Assembly (NCBI GenBank): GCA_002404835.1
Contig: DHKM01000029.1
Span: forward strand, 1-22,651
Reading direction: 5' to 3'
DNA length: 22,651 nucleotides
Origin: Caryophanales bacterium UBA4694
GTDB lineage: Bacteria; Bacillota_I; Bacilli_A; RFN20; CAG-288
In this document: piece by piece, positions 15,739 through 22,651 of the stretch
Position numbering within the stretch: the first letter of the stretch is position 1
Layout: the number at the start of each line of letters is the position of its first letter
Notes under the pieces: model-generated
What the model was told of the DNA's origin: nothing
Database searches by the model: none
What the model saw: the letters and a program-made list of their open reading frames with translations, nothing else
Translations under genes and position numbers: made by a program

Positions 15739-17079
15739 TTATTTCCGAACCAGTTGCACCACCGTCTCAACATGCGAACTCATCGGAAACATATCAACAG
15801 GTTGCACTTTCTTAACCTCAAACTCAGGTTTGAACAAACCAAGGTCTCTAGCCAAAGTAACAGGATCACAGCTAACATAGACAATCGTCCTGGGATTGAT
15901 TCTCTTGCAGGCCTGAATAAATTCCAGAGTAGAACCTTTCCTCGGAGGATCCATGATAATAACATCGAATTTCTGATTTGTATTCATCATAAAATCGGTT
16001 GCATCATCTCTTTCAAAATGAGCGTTGTGAATATCATTGATAAGACTGTTTTTGATTGCATCCTTGATGGCATTCCTGTTGATTTCCACACCAGTAACGC
16101 CATGAACCTTTTTTGCAAATGATAAGCCGATAGTTCCCGTTCCACAATAGGCATCTAAAACGGTATCCGTTTCTTTCAATTCAGCAAATTCAATGGCCTT
16201 TCCATAGAGAACCTCGATTTGCCTTGAATTGGTCTGATAAAAGGATTGAGGGGAAATCAAAAAACGATTTTGGAAAATCGTATCGGAAATATGATCCTGT
16301 CCATAAACGGAAACATCGTAATTTCCAAGAATGACATTTGTTTTTTCCTTGTTGATATTGATAACAACTCCAACTACTTCCGGACAAATAGTCACAAGCT
16401 CTTTAGAGAATTCTTCGATATTAGGGAGTTTTTTTGTTACGCTTACTAAGGTGACCAAAGCCTTGTTTTCGCCGCTCGTCTTTATAAGAAGATGGCGGAT
16501 AGAACCAGTTTGTCTATCTTCGTCATATGGTCTATAGTCATATTTTATAATTAATTTTATCAAGACATTGGATATCTTATTAGATAGCTCAGTCTCGATG
16601 ATGCAATCCTTAATAGGTACAAGATCATGAGTACCTTTCTTATAAAATCCGCATACGATACGATTAGGATTTTTCGAATCTCTTCGAACAGGTTTTTGGA
16701 CTTTATTTCTAAAACGTGTGGGATTTTCAAGTCCAATGGTAGGAAGAACATCGATATCGATTGAAGCGAATTTATGTAACAAATCATGCACTTTCCTTGT
16801 TTTATATTCGAGTTGCTTTTCATAAGATAAATGCATAAGCTGGCATCCACCGCATTCAGGAAAATTTTTGCACAAAGGTTTTACTCTATCTTGTGATGTC
16901 GTAAAACGTTTTTCGACTTTAGCATCCTTAAGCCGACCATATTCATAATAAGTTGCCACTTCGGCTTCTTCGCCTGGAAGAAGATCATCCACAAAAACCG
17001 TTTTATCATCGATATGGACGATTCCTCTTCCGAAATCATCCAAATCATTGCAAATCACACGTGTTAGTTTCTTAGACAT
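15739..17079 (-). CDS. rlmD: 23S rRNA (uracil-5-)-methyltransferase, RlmD/RlmCD family
   Basis: An SAM-dependent enzyme that makes m5U in 23S rRNA (U1939; in many Bacillota one enzyme also modifies U747). It has an N-terminal TRAM domain (about 1-58), [4Fe-4S] ligands Cys70, Cys76, Cys79 and Cys159, an SAM motif LDAYCGTGTIG, a DPPRKG motif, catalytic Cys404 in VSCDP, and the general base Glu438 in SHVET. Length 446 is normal. Its last codons (QLVRK-stop) come from the integrated element; the apparent original tail LLSRKNG lies at 495-518. The ATG at 17079 overlaps the upstream gene by eight bases, with GGAGG six bases before it. All catalytic residues are retained, so it should still be active. 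Confidence 0.96.
   Translation of the reverse strand: MSKKLTRVICNDLDDFGRGIVHIDDKTVFVDDLLPGEEAEVATYYEYGRLKDAKVEKRFTTSQDRVKPLCKNFPECGGCQLMHLSYEKQLEYKTRKVHDLLHKFASIDIDVLPTIGLENPTRFRNKVQKPVRRDSKNPNRIVCGFYKKGTHDLVPIKDCIIETELSNKISNVLIKLIIKYDYRPYDEDRQTGSIRHLLIKTSGENKALVTLVSVTKKLPNIEEFSKELVTICPEVVGVVININKEKTNVILGNYDVSVYGQDHISDTIFQNRFLISPQSFYQTNSRQIEVLYGKAIEFAELKETDTVLDAYCGTGTIGLSFAKKVHGVTGVEINRNAIKDAIKNSLINDIHNAHFERDDATDFMMNTNQKFDVIIMDPPRKGSTLEFIQACKRINPRTIVYVSCDPVTLARDLGLFKPEFEVKKVQPVDMFPMSSHVETVVQLVRK
15757..15777. repeat. Attachment site attR (21-bp direct repeat) within rlmD
   Basis: This exact copy of 519-539 encodes SHVETVV in rlmD, including the predicted catalytic base Glu438. Because the site is a conserved protein motif, it should be present in most related hosts, and any integrant restores those seven residues. 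The sequence to its left (15738-15756) is element DNA, to its right host DNA. Confidence 0.9.
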
Positions 17080-18241
17080 TATTTACCTCCGGTTTTTCAT
17101 CTTCTGGTTCAACATCACCAGGATAATTGATGATCTGAACCTTACAGATTTTCGTAATCATTTTTTGCATTTTATCGACTTCCGAATACAATTTCTTGAA
17201 TGTGGATTCAGCATTCTTATGAATGAGGAAATAGGTAATCATGAACTGATGATAAAGCATAACGATTCGACAAAATGACTCATAAGTAAGACCAAGTGCA
17301 AGTTGTTTACATTCGACATCGTCCGCATAAAAGAACGTCGATGAAGAATGGGTGATTTCTGAGCTGGCTTCATAGATTGCCGCATAACGTCTTAATTTTG
17401 CAAGGCGTTCGACTCCGTCACGGAAGTTCAACTTCAGTCTCTTGTCCTCTTCATGATAATCCGGATGTTGGTAAATCCATCCATATTCAATGAACTTCTT
17501 CATATCTTTGCTCTTCAATCCATGAGCTTTCATGATTTCTTTCATTTTGTCGAATCGTTCATCCAATTCCGCTTGCGTATAATTTTCCTGATTCCGAAGT
17601 TGGTTGTTATAGGCAATATGTTCAACATAGGATTGCCTAATGTTTTCCCCACCATTTACAAGTAAGGAAAGAATGCATTCAGATTCATGAAGCGTTCTCC
17701 AACTAACGAATGCATCGGTATAAAGTCCGAAATTCATCATCTTGCAAAAACCTGCGATTTTCTTGAAAATCGTCTCCGCGATATCCATAACTAAAGTTAA
17801 ATTAGGCTTTTTCTTTGCAAGAGGTTTATTGATCTGATACAAAAAAGTCTCCATACAGCGCATGGTCGAAATTACAGGATCAAAATAATTTGTATTCTCA
17901 GTGAGAACCTCCGTGGATTTATCTGCATCATGTAACATCCGATACCGAAAAAAAGAAATCCTGGCAAGGCTGTCGACATCCTTGTCCGGAGCAAAACGAT
18001 ATTCTCCAGTACAATAATCCAGTAACATGGCATAATCGGAAATGGAGTTCTCTTCATTCAGGAAATAGGATTCAGTCTGTGGATCTGCTTTGGCCTGCTT
18101 GACTGCTGACAGAAAAATGTGTCTGAGCTTTTCCTTGTTCAAAGAGGGAAAAGAAGAAAAATCCTGAGAAAGCCTCTGTTGGAAAAGGCCATCAAAAAAC
18201 AAGGAAAGATGTTCAAGAAGAACATTATCTTCATCTGCCAT
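17072..18241 (-). CDS. DUF5677-like protein of unknown function
   Basis: A 389-residue soluble, mostly helical protein. The segments FVSWRTLHESECILSLLV (about 190-207) and AIYEASSEITHSSS (about 285-298) resemble the conserved R..E and Y...S...H motifs of DUF5677 proteins, whose function is not known. The C-terminus is acidic and Pro-rich (GDVEPEDEKPEV). It overlaps the flavoprotein gene upstream by 11 bp and rlmD downstream by 8 bp, so all three are probably one transcript. Nothing in the sequence ties it functionally to rRNA methylation. Confidence 0.75.
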   Translation of the reverse strand: MADEDNVLLEHLSLFFDGLFQQRLSQDFSSFPSLNKEKLRHIFLSAVKQAKADPQTESYFLNEENSISDYAMLLDYCTGEYRFAPDKDVDSLARISFFRYRMLHDADKSTEVLTENTNYFDPVISTMRCMETFLYQINKPLAKKKPNLTLVMDIAETIFKKIAGFCKMMNFGLYTDAFVSWRTLHESECILSLLVNGGENIRQSYVEHIAYNNQLRNQENYTQAELDERFDKMKEIMKAHGLKSKDMKKFIEYGWIYQHPDYHEEDKRLKLNFRDGVERLAKLRRYAAIYEASSEITHSSSTFFYADDVECKQLALGLTYESFCRIVMLYHQFMITYFLIHKNAESTFKKLYSEVDKMQKMITKICKVQIINYPGDVEPEDEKPEVNNV

Positions 18242-19301
18242 TTTGGATCAATTCCTTTCCGCAAAGAAAACCTTCCAACATTGCATTGCCCATATTGTAT
18301 CCTCCACAGATATAATTGTTATTCATCACTTCACCAAGTGCAAAGATATTCCTATGTTTGACGAGACTCAAATCCTCATTTCGTTCAGAGGCAAGGATTC
18401 CTCCGTAGGAAACCTGAGAGGCTGAAAAGGGATAAAAATCAAGAAAAGTAAAAGAAAGCGGAGAAGGAAAAAGGATATTTTTCTCTTTCAAATAACGTTT
18501 AAGAAAAAAAGGAGTCGAATCAACGTCTTCTTTCCCCAAATTACCTTGAGAATAGTCAAGAACATAGAAATAATCTTTATCTTTTTTAAAATTTTTTCTT
18601 AAATATAATGTCGAATTGAAAACACATATTCCACTGATTCCATCTTTCTTGAAGAGAACTTCACCTTTTTCTTTGTAAATAGTTGTTTTATCACAACACA
18701 ATGACAAAGTACATCTCAATCGGTTTTTGTCTAAATAGGAAGGTATTTGCTCTTTGACCCGAACCGGACATAGCAAAGGTTCGAAAGCTTTGTAGGAGAC
18801 ACCAAGAGAGTCAAGAAGCCGATAAGAGAAGTCATCGCGATCGTAGCTTCTACCTCCTGGAGCAAAGATGCAGATGTCATAGACAAGAGATTCTTTCCTC
18901 CCATCCTTAAGATAGAATAAAAGGTTCTTTTGAGGAAACAATGAAAGCACTTCGGAAAAAAGAACGTGAATATTCTTATTTTCGGAGATTCTTTCTATCA
19001 ATACCGAGTGGAGACATTCGCTCCTGTTAAAGTATGGATAATATAATTTCCCTTCCTTTGAATAAGCGAAATGAAGATTCAGTCTTAAATAAGATAGCAT
19101 TTCTTGGGCGCCTTTTTTTACAAGGAGGTCCTCGTTGAAGAAATTCGCCCTTCCATTTCCGGAAACAAGAATTCTTTTTCCAAGAATATTGTTTCGACTC
19201 GGTTTTTCAAAAAGATAGACTTCAAATTCATCTTTGAGCATGCTCAAAGCCATAAGAGACGCTGGACCAGATCCAATAACAGCGAGTTTTTTCTTTTTCA
19301 T
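18231..19301 (-). CDS. HI0933/BaiN-family FAD-dependent oxidoreductase-like flavoprotein
   Basis: A predicted FAD-binding protein. It has an N-terminal Rossmann motif GSGPASL (10-16), the family signature GKRILVSGNGRANFFN (41-56), where the usual GRCN is GRAN, an APGGRSYDR motif, and a C-terminal FALGEVMNNNYICGGYNMGNAMLEG flavin motif. At 356 residues it is shorter than the usual 390-420. Substrates are unknown for most of the family. The ATG at 19301 has no ribosome site; TATAAT ends only six bases before it, suggesting a leaderless message. The next gene overlaps its end by 11 bp. Confidence 0.9.
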   Translation of the reverse strand: MKKKKLAVIGSGPASLMALSMLKDEFEVYLFEKPSRNNILGKRILVSGNGRANFFNEDLLVKKGAQEMLSYLRLNLHFAYSKEGKLYYPYFNRSECLHSVLIERISENKNIHVLFSEVLSLFPQKNLLFYLKDGRKESLVYDICIFAPGGRSYDRDDFSYRLLDSLGVSYKAFEPLLCPVRVKEQIPSYLDKNRLRCTLSLCCDKTTIYKEKGEVLFKKDGISGICVFNSTLYLRKNFKKDKDYFYVLDYSQGNLGKEDVDSTPFFLKRYLKEKNILFPSPLSFTFLDFYPFSASQVSYGGILASERNEDLSLVKHRNIFALGEVMNNNYICGGYNMGNAMLEGFLCGKELIQNGR

Positions 19302-19307
19302 GACTTG

Positions 19308-19334
19308 ATTATATACCTAAAAAAGTTCAAGCAA
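19308..19334 (-). promoter_or_regulatory. Promoter of the flavoprotein-DUF5677-rlmD operon, probably leaderless
   Basis: On the minus strand TATAAT (19308-19313) is followed by six bases and then the ATG at 19301. A weak TTGCTT (19329-19334) lies 15 bases upstream of the -10. Transcription would begin at or next to the start codon. The -35 overlaps the DNA immediately after the rpsO terminator T-run. Confidence 0.55.
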
Positions 19335-19335
19335 A

Positions 19336-19360
19336 GAAAAAAGAGGCAGAAACTGCCTCA
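19336..19360 (-). terminator. Intrinsic terminator of rpsO
   Basis: On the minus strand a perfect GAGGCAG/CTGCCTC stem with a three-base loop is followed by six T residues, 27 bp beyond the rpsO stop. This is a strong Rho-independent terminator. Confidence 0.92.
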
Positions 19361-19386
19361 AATCCTCAATGTAAGAACCAAAATAT

Positions 19387-19650
19387 TTATTTTGCTTTTT
19401 TCTTAGAGAGTTCTTCGAATTTGCTCGGATTTGTTCTCTTAAGATAAGAAAGAAGATTCTTTCTTCTGGCAATAATAATATCCATACCACGCTTGGAAGA
19501 ATAATCATGCGGATTAGCAGTCATATGCTTGGTAAGCTTTTCAATCTTCTTAGTGAGAAGAGCAATCTGAACTTCAGTAGATCCAGTATCCTTCTCGTTC
19601 TGCTGTGCAGACTTAATAACAGTCTGTCTTTCTTCTTTAGTAAGTGCCAT
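19387..19650 (-). CDS. rpsO: Ribosomal protein S15
   Basis: An 87-residue protein of the small ribosomal subunit that binds the central domain of 16S rRNA. It matches S15 throughout: MALTKEERQ, the conserved GSTEVQIALLTKKIEKLT helix, NPHDYSSKRG and RRKNLLSYLKRT. The ATG at 19650 has AGAGGT seven bases upstream; a longer in-frame extension to 19731 covers the mRNA leader and is not protein. It is a single-gene transcription unit with its own promoter, an 82-base leader and a terminator. Confidence 0.98.
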   Translation of the reverse strand: MALTKEERQTVIKSAQQNEKDTGSTEVQIALLTKKIEKLTKHMTANPHDYSSKRGMDIIIARRKNLLSYLKRTNPSKFEELSKKKAK

Positions 19651-19732
19651 ATTCTTTACCTCTTTATCGATTCGGCTAAACCCAGTCAGCTGGTGCATTG
19701 AGGAACAAGCCAACCACCAGAATTCAGTCAAC
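19651..19732 (-). promoter_or_regulatory. rpsO mRNA leader, candidate S15 autoregulatory structure
   Basis: The leader between the predicted transcription start (about 19732) and rpsO can form a CUGGUG/CACCAG hairpin (19715-19720 with 19690-19695). GGCU in that loop could pair with AGCC further downstream (19674-19677), giving a pseudoknot next to the ribosome site. S15 represses its own translation through leader structures in several bacteria. I did not match this to a specific known class. Confidence 0.45.
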
Positions 19733-19738
19733 TCAATA

Positions 19739-19766
19739 ATTATATCCGTTTTTCCTTTTTTTTCAA
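19739..19766 (-). promoter_or_regulatory. rpsO promoter
   Basis: On the minus strand TTGAAA (19761-19766), a 16-base A-rich spacer and a perfect TATAAT (19739-19744) form a near-consensus sigma-A promoter. It lies back to back with the truB promoter. Confidence 0.85.
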
Positions 19767-19806
19767 CTTTTTTCTTTTATTCTTAAATTTCTCATAATTT
19801 AAAGTG

Positions 19807-19812
19807 TATAAT
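19807..19812 (+). promoter_or_regulatory. -10 box of truB-ribF, probably leaderless
   Basis: A perfect TATAAT ends eight bases before the truB ATG, with TTAAAT about 18 bases upstream as a weak -35. The predicted start of transcription falls within about two bases of the ATG, and there is no ribosome site between. Confidence 0.65.
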
Positions 19813-19820
19813 CGTGGTCT

Positions 19821-20672
19821 ATGAAATCAGGATTTTTATTAATAGACAAAAAAGAAGGGATGACAAGCCAACACATTGACTATCTTGTCAAAAAAAATCT
19901 CGATCAGAAAAAGGTAGGACACCTGGGAACATTGGACCCTTTTGCCACTGGCCTTCTTCTTATCGGTGTCAATGATGCCACAAAGCTATTTCCCTTCTTT
20001 GAAGATAGCGAAAAAACATATACAGCCACACTGACATTAGGAAAACAGACGGATACTTTGGATTGCTTTGGTAAAATTATCAACGAACAGCAAATAAAGC
20101 CTTTTTCAAGAGAAACTATAAAAACAGTCTTAAACTCATTTCTTGGAGAACAAGAACAAATTCCCCCAAAATATTCGGCCATTCACATCGACGGAAAAAG
20201 GGCATACGAACTTGCGCAGAAGAACATTTCCTTCGAAATGAAGAAAAGGAAAATTAAAATTTATTCCTTAGATCTTTTATCTTATGATGAAAATAGCCTG
20301 TCTTTCCGGGCAAAAGTCTCAAAAGGAACCTATATCCGGACTTTAGGACAGGATATTGCTTCAAAGCTTGGCAATCTAGGCTACCTCACTTCTTTAAGAA
20401 GAAACAGTATCGGCACCTTTGATGAAAAAGATGCTTTGCAAATAGAAAAAATTACAGCAGAATCTTTAATACCGATGAATAAGCTATTGAAATTCCCAAC
20501 CAAAGAAATCGAGGATTCAAGCCTTAAATTCGCAGAAAATGGAAACAGGTTTTTCTTTAAAAATGAAACACATCCTTTCCTATTTCTCTCACATAAAAAC
20601 CATCTTCTAGGTCTATACAAACGAAAGGATGATGGTTATTACTATTGTCATAAAGGATTCACACATGAATAA
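19821..20672 (+). CDS. truB: tRNA pseudouridine(55) synthase
   Basis: It converts U55 of tRNAs to pseudouridine in the T-loop. The N-terminus GFLLIDKKEGMTS and the catalytic block VGHLGTLDPFATGLL with Asp39 are diagnostic, followed by the KTYTATLTLGKQTDTLD motif and SKGTYIRTLGQDI. At 283 residues it is normal or slightly short, with a modest C-terminal domain. The start at 19821 lacks a ribosome site and sits eight bases after a TATAAT. It overlaps ribF by eight bases, and the truB-ribF pairing is common in Bacillota. Confidence 0.97.
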   Translation: MKSGFLLIDKKEGMTSQHIDYLVKKNLDQKKVGHLGTLDPFATGLLLIGVNDATKLFPFFEDSEKTYTATLTLGKQTDTLDCFGKIINEQQIKPFSRETIKTVLNSFLGEQEQIPPKYSAIHIDGKRAYELAQKNISFEMKKRKIKIYSLDLLSYDENSLSFRAKVSKGTYIRTLGQDIASKLGNLGYLTSLRRNSIGTFDEKDALQIEKITAESLIPMNKLLKFPTKEIEDSSLKFAENGNRFFFKNETHPFLFLSHKNHLLGLYKRKDDGYYYCHKGFTHE

Positions 20673-21558
20673 GATACTTTTGAATTCAACAAAAAACATT
20701 CCATCATTGCAAGGATACAATCTTGCCATCGGTTTTTTTGATGGGTTCCATTTAGGACATAGAAAACTTATAACGGAAGCAAAGAGCCACGGAAAATGTG
20801 CGCTTCTATCCTTTTCTTCTACCATGAAAGCAGACTTGAAGAATTTGCCAAAAAATCTATTGCTTACCGAAGAAGAAAAATACAACATGGCAAGCCGATT
20901 AGGTGTGGACCTTTATCTTGAACTTGTCTTCGATACCCAAACCAAAAACCTAACACCGATAGAATTTTTGTCTTTCCTAAACAAAATGAAACCTGAGTCA
21001 ATCACCGTAGGAGAGGATTTCACTTTTGGGAAAATGGCTTCCGGAAAAAGCGAAATGCTTAAAGTACTCGAAAAAGAAAATATCAAAATCAACATCCTTC
21101 CGCTTTGTTTTTCGGAAAGCAGAAAAATTTCCACAACCTGGATCAAAAAATTGCTTTCTAATGGGAATATAGAGGAGGCAAATAAACTTTTGGGGTATAA
21201 TTTTTTCTATAAGGGTATTGTTGTACATGGAAAAGAAAATGGAAGGAAAATTGCCTTTCCAACAGCTAATTTGATACCTGACAAAGACAAAATATTAATC
21301 AAAGAAGGTGTCTATAAAACCAAAACTTATATTGGAACAAAAGAATATAAAAGCATGACTAATATTGGAAATCATCCAACCATCGAAGCTTTAAAGAAAG
21401 ATATTATCGAAACCAATATTTTTGGTTTCAACGAAAATATTTATGGCAAAGAAATTGAAATCGAATTTATTTCTTTCATAAGACCGCAGTTAACTTTCCC
21501 CTCTTTTAAAGATTTGGAAAAACAGCTTGAAGCAGACAAAAAAGAAGCATCAAAATAA
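20665..21558 (+). CDS. ribF: Bifunctional riboflavin kinase/FAD synthetase
   Basis: It makes FMN from riboflavin and then FAD. The N-terminal adenylyltransferase domain shows GFFDGFHLGH (23-32), TVGEDFTFGKMASG (about 114-127) and KISTTWIKKLL; the C-terminal riboflavin kinase domain shows GRKIAFPTAN (193-202) and the closing IEIEFISFIRPQLTFPS...L..Q...D. Length 297 is usual. The ATG at 20665 overlaps truB as ATGAATAA with AAAGGA upstream; the alternative start at 20629 has no comparable site. An insertion sequence begins three bases after the stop. Confidence 0.96.
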   Translation: MNKILLNSTKNIPSLQGYNLAIGFFDGFHLGHRKLITEAKSHGKCALLSFSSTMKADLKNLPKNLLLTEEEKYNMASRLGVDLYLELVFDTQTKNLTPIEFLSFLNKMKPESITVGEDFTFGKMASGKSEMLKVLEKENIKINILPLCFSESRKISTTWIKKLLSNGNIEEANKLLGYNFFYKGIVVHGKENGRKIAFPTANLIPDKDKILIKEGVYKTKTYIGTKEYKSMTNIGNHPTIEALKKDIIETNIFGFNENIYGKEIEIEFISFIRPQLTFPSFKDLEKQLEADKKEASK

Positions 21559-21603
21559 AAAGGGGCTGTTAAAGTATTCGGACTTTTCTGACAAAACCTG
21601 AAA

Positions 21604-21637
21604 GAGTGCAGTACACTACGTACTGCCTCCTTTTTTT
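21604..21637 (+). terminator. Intrinsic terminator downstream of ribF, inside the insertion sequence end
   Basis: GCAGTAC-ACTAC-GTACTGC (21608-21626), extended by GAG/CTC across a bulged T, is followed by seven T residues. It would end truB-ribF transcripts and shield the transposase from read-through. Confidence 0.75.
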
Positions 21638-21696
21638 CTACGGAAGACCTCCTCTTTTTCCCCGGAAAAGTCGGAAAATCATTGTAAAATATAAAA

Positions 21697-21716
21697 ACAC
21701 CGGCTGGATCCGGTGT
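21697..21716. terminator. Hairpin in the transposase leader
   Basis: ACACCGG-CTGGAT-CCGGTGT is a perfect 7-bp stem. On the minus strand it is followed by a T-rich stretch, so it could stop transcription entering from the right; on the plus strand it lies 26 bases before the transposase ribosome site and may dampen translation. Confidence 0.5.
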
Positions 21717-21758
21717 CGAAGCTTCGTAAAAATCGCCTTTCAAGAAGGAGTTTTTACT

Positions 21759-22570
21759 ATGGCAAATTTTAGCATAAACTGCCCTCTTTTCATAGCGCCC
21801 TTCGACGATGACGAGAAGGAAAAGGGAAAAATGGATTCTTTCCTCCGGATTTTGGATGAATCCGGCATTTCCGGTTTCTTCTCCGGGTGGAAGAAGAACC
21901 CATGCGGTCCCGGCCATCCGGAATACAATCCGGTCATGCTTTTCGCGGCTTCGCTTCTCTGCTTTGCCATCGACGCAGGACGGCTCAGAGGCATAGAAGA
22001 AAGGTGCCGTTTCGATCTCAGTTTTGTCTACATAATGTCCCAGCAGAAGCCCAGCTATGCCACATTTTATGGTTTTTTCAACCAGTGCGTGCTTCCGAAT
22101 GCGGATGCGATTTTCTCGAGGATAAAGGCATGCATCTGCAGGAAGATGGGCATCGATCCCGTCGGAGAAGTCTTCGTCGACGAAACAAAGTTCGAGGCTA
22201 ATGCCAACAAATACAAATTCGTATGGAAGCCTGACCGAAAGATGGAAAAGCTGCTGAACAAGGCGCGGTATCGGAATGCAAGGAAATCGGAATCGATACG
22301 GCTTCCGAAGGACAGCGTCGGTACATGACGGACATGTCCCTTCTTGTCAGCAGGCTTTCGGAGAAACTGGCTGCAGAAGGCAGGAATGTCTCCGAAATAA
22401 AGAGCGGAAGGGGAATTAGGAATACGGAACTGGAAAGGACCTATCTTCACTGCATAGGGTATCTGGCAAAAATGGAGGAGAATCAGGAGCAGGTCGATAT
22501 CTGCCGCCCAGGAAGGACTGAAGGCCGAAACCTTCAGACAGATTTCAAGAGCCGTAAAGAAAGGCGCTAA
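21759..22570 (+). pseudogene. IS1182-family transposase, frameshifted and truncated
   Basis: The ATG at 21759 has AAGAAGGAG eight bases upstream. The first frame (189 residues) contains YNPVMLFAASLLC and the first catalytic Asp141 in VFVDETKFEANANKYKFVWK, characteristic of IS1182 transposases. It stops at 22328. The continuation lies one frame back: reading about 22285-22500 in that frame gives IDTASEGQRRYMTDMSLLV and YLAKMEENQEQVDIC, the normal next part of the protein. The indel therefore lies near 22260-22300. The fragment then diverges and ends at 22570, at about half the family's 450-550 residues, without the later catalytic residues. It cannot be an active transposase. Confidence 0.85.
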
Positions 22571-22651
22571 CTATTAAAAAGTCAAGTGATATCTGAAATG
22601 TACACTTCTGCTCTTTGAAAATTTAATTGCGATTAGCTTTTTGTGGATATG

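Larger units (their letters stand above)
519..15777. mobile_element. Integrative mobilizable element in the 3' end of rlmD, carrying a restriction/defence operon
   Basis: A perfect 21-bp direct repeat bounds the region, one copy inside rlmD and the other beside a large serine recombinase. Between them lie recombinase, two small genes, MobL-type relaxase, putative relaxosome accessory protein, a winged-helix gene, and a seven-gene methylation/GHKL/Z1/nuclease/AIPR cargo. No VirB4, coupling protein or other conjugation genes are visible, so transfer would need a helper element. Hand counts of 60-base lines give 25-27 GC in the recombinase/relaxase genes but 18-22 in the defence genes, indicating a composite origin. 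All element genes point the same way as rlmD. Confidence 0.88.
21562..22570 (+). mobile_element. Degraded IS1182-family insertion sequence
   Basis: The left end starts with GGGGCTGTT at 21562, the typical IS1182-family terminus, immediately after the ribF stop. A 190-bp leader with two hairpins precedes a broken transposase. Two hand-counted 60-base lines have 34 and 35 GC, far above neighbouring genes (about 21), although a third has 24. The matching right terminus (ACAGCCCC) is not seen before the window end, and similarity to the family fades around 22,505, so the element is truncated. The right boundary given is the end of the second open fragment. Bases 22571-22651 hold nothing I can name. 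Confidence 0.8.

Noticed and set aside
19651..19731. N-terminal extension of S15
   Set aside because: Ribosomal S15 begins MALTKEER; the extension covers the untranslated leader and promoter-proximal DNA.
22325..22570. Separate 81-residue gene after the first transposase frame
   Set aside because: Its sequence is the -1-frame continuation of the same IS1182 transposase, so it is a frameshift product rather than a gene.
1..22651. Alternative genetic code (TGA as Trp), suggested by the Mollicutes-like gene context
   Set aside because: TGA ends the methylase, GHKL and SHOCT-upstream genes exactly at overlaps with the next start, and Trp is encoded by TGG throughout.
1..22651. CRISPR array or tRNA gene, including a tRNA as integration target
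   Set aside because: No regularly spaced repeats and no cloverleaf-like sequence noticed; the integration target is rlmD coding sequence.

Overview
The window comes from a low-GC Gram-positive bacterium (Bacillota), perhaps a gut Erysipelotrichia or Mollicutes relative; the clade is only a guess. The evidence is the small AT-rich intergenic spaces, strong AGGAGG ribosome sites and the housekeeping content (rlmD, rpsO, truB-ribF). TGA is used as a stop, so the code is standard. Host chromosome lies at the right (about 15.74-21.56 kb), with a short stretch of unassigned or host DNA at the far left.

Bases 519-15777 are an integrated mobile element of about 15.2 kb. It is bounded by a perfect 21-bp direct repeat at 519-539 and 15757-15777. 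The right copy is the 3' end of rlmD, coding SHVETVV, and includes the Glu expected to be the catalytic base. The left copy carries an orphaned rlmD tail (SHVETVVLLSRKNG-stop, 495-539). The element thus inserted inside the coding sequence and supplied a replacement C-terminus (QLVRK). Its backbone (726-4945, sampled GC about 42-45%) encodes a large serine recombinase, two small unknown proteins, a MobL-type relaxase and a putative ribbon-helix-helix accessory protein. No type IV secretion genes are present, so it looks like an integrative mobilizable element that needs a helper.

The cargo (about 5.1-15.4 kb, sampled GC mostly 30-37%, all on the minus strand) is one long, tightly packed defence operon. 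Its order is: XRE controller, C5 cytosine methyltransferase, a 337-aa unknown protein resembling a degenerate DUF3883 fold, a GHKL/MORC-like ATPase, a Z1 superfamily-II ATPase, a DUF4420 PD-(D/E)XK nuclease, an AIPR protein, and a 209-aa winged-helix protein before a strong terminator at 5096-5123. I infer that methylation marks self DNA, the GHKL and Z1 ATPases act on unmodified DNA, and the DUF4420 nuclease and AIPR protein are effectors. The core partnership matches restriction operons described computationally with MORC-type ATPases (Iyer, Abhiman and Aravind 2008, from memory). The 337-aa protein, the controller arrangement and the carriage on an rlmD-targeting element are the parts most worth study.

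To the right, a minus-strand host operon runs HI0933-type flavoprotein, DUF5677-like protein, rlmD. It is preceded by rpsO with its own promoter, leader and terminator. Divergently, truB and ribF run on the plus strand. Three bases after the ribF stop begins a GC-rich, frameshifted and truncated IS1182-family insertion sequence that runs to near the window end. Two host transcription units (truB and the flavoprotein gene) have a TATAAT box only 6-8 bases from the start codon and no ribosome site, suggesting leaderless mRNAs.
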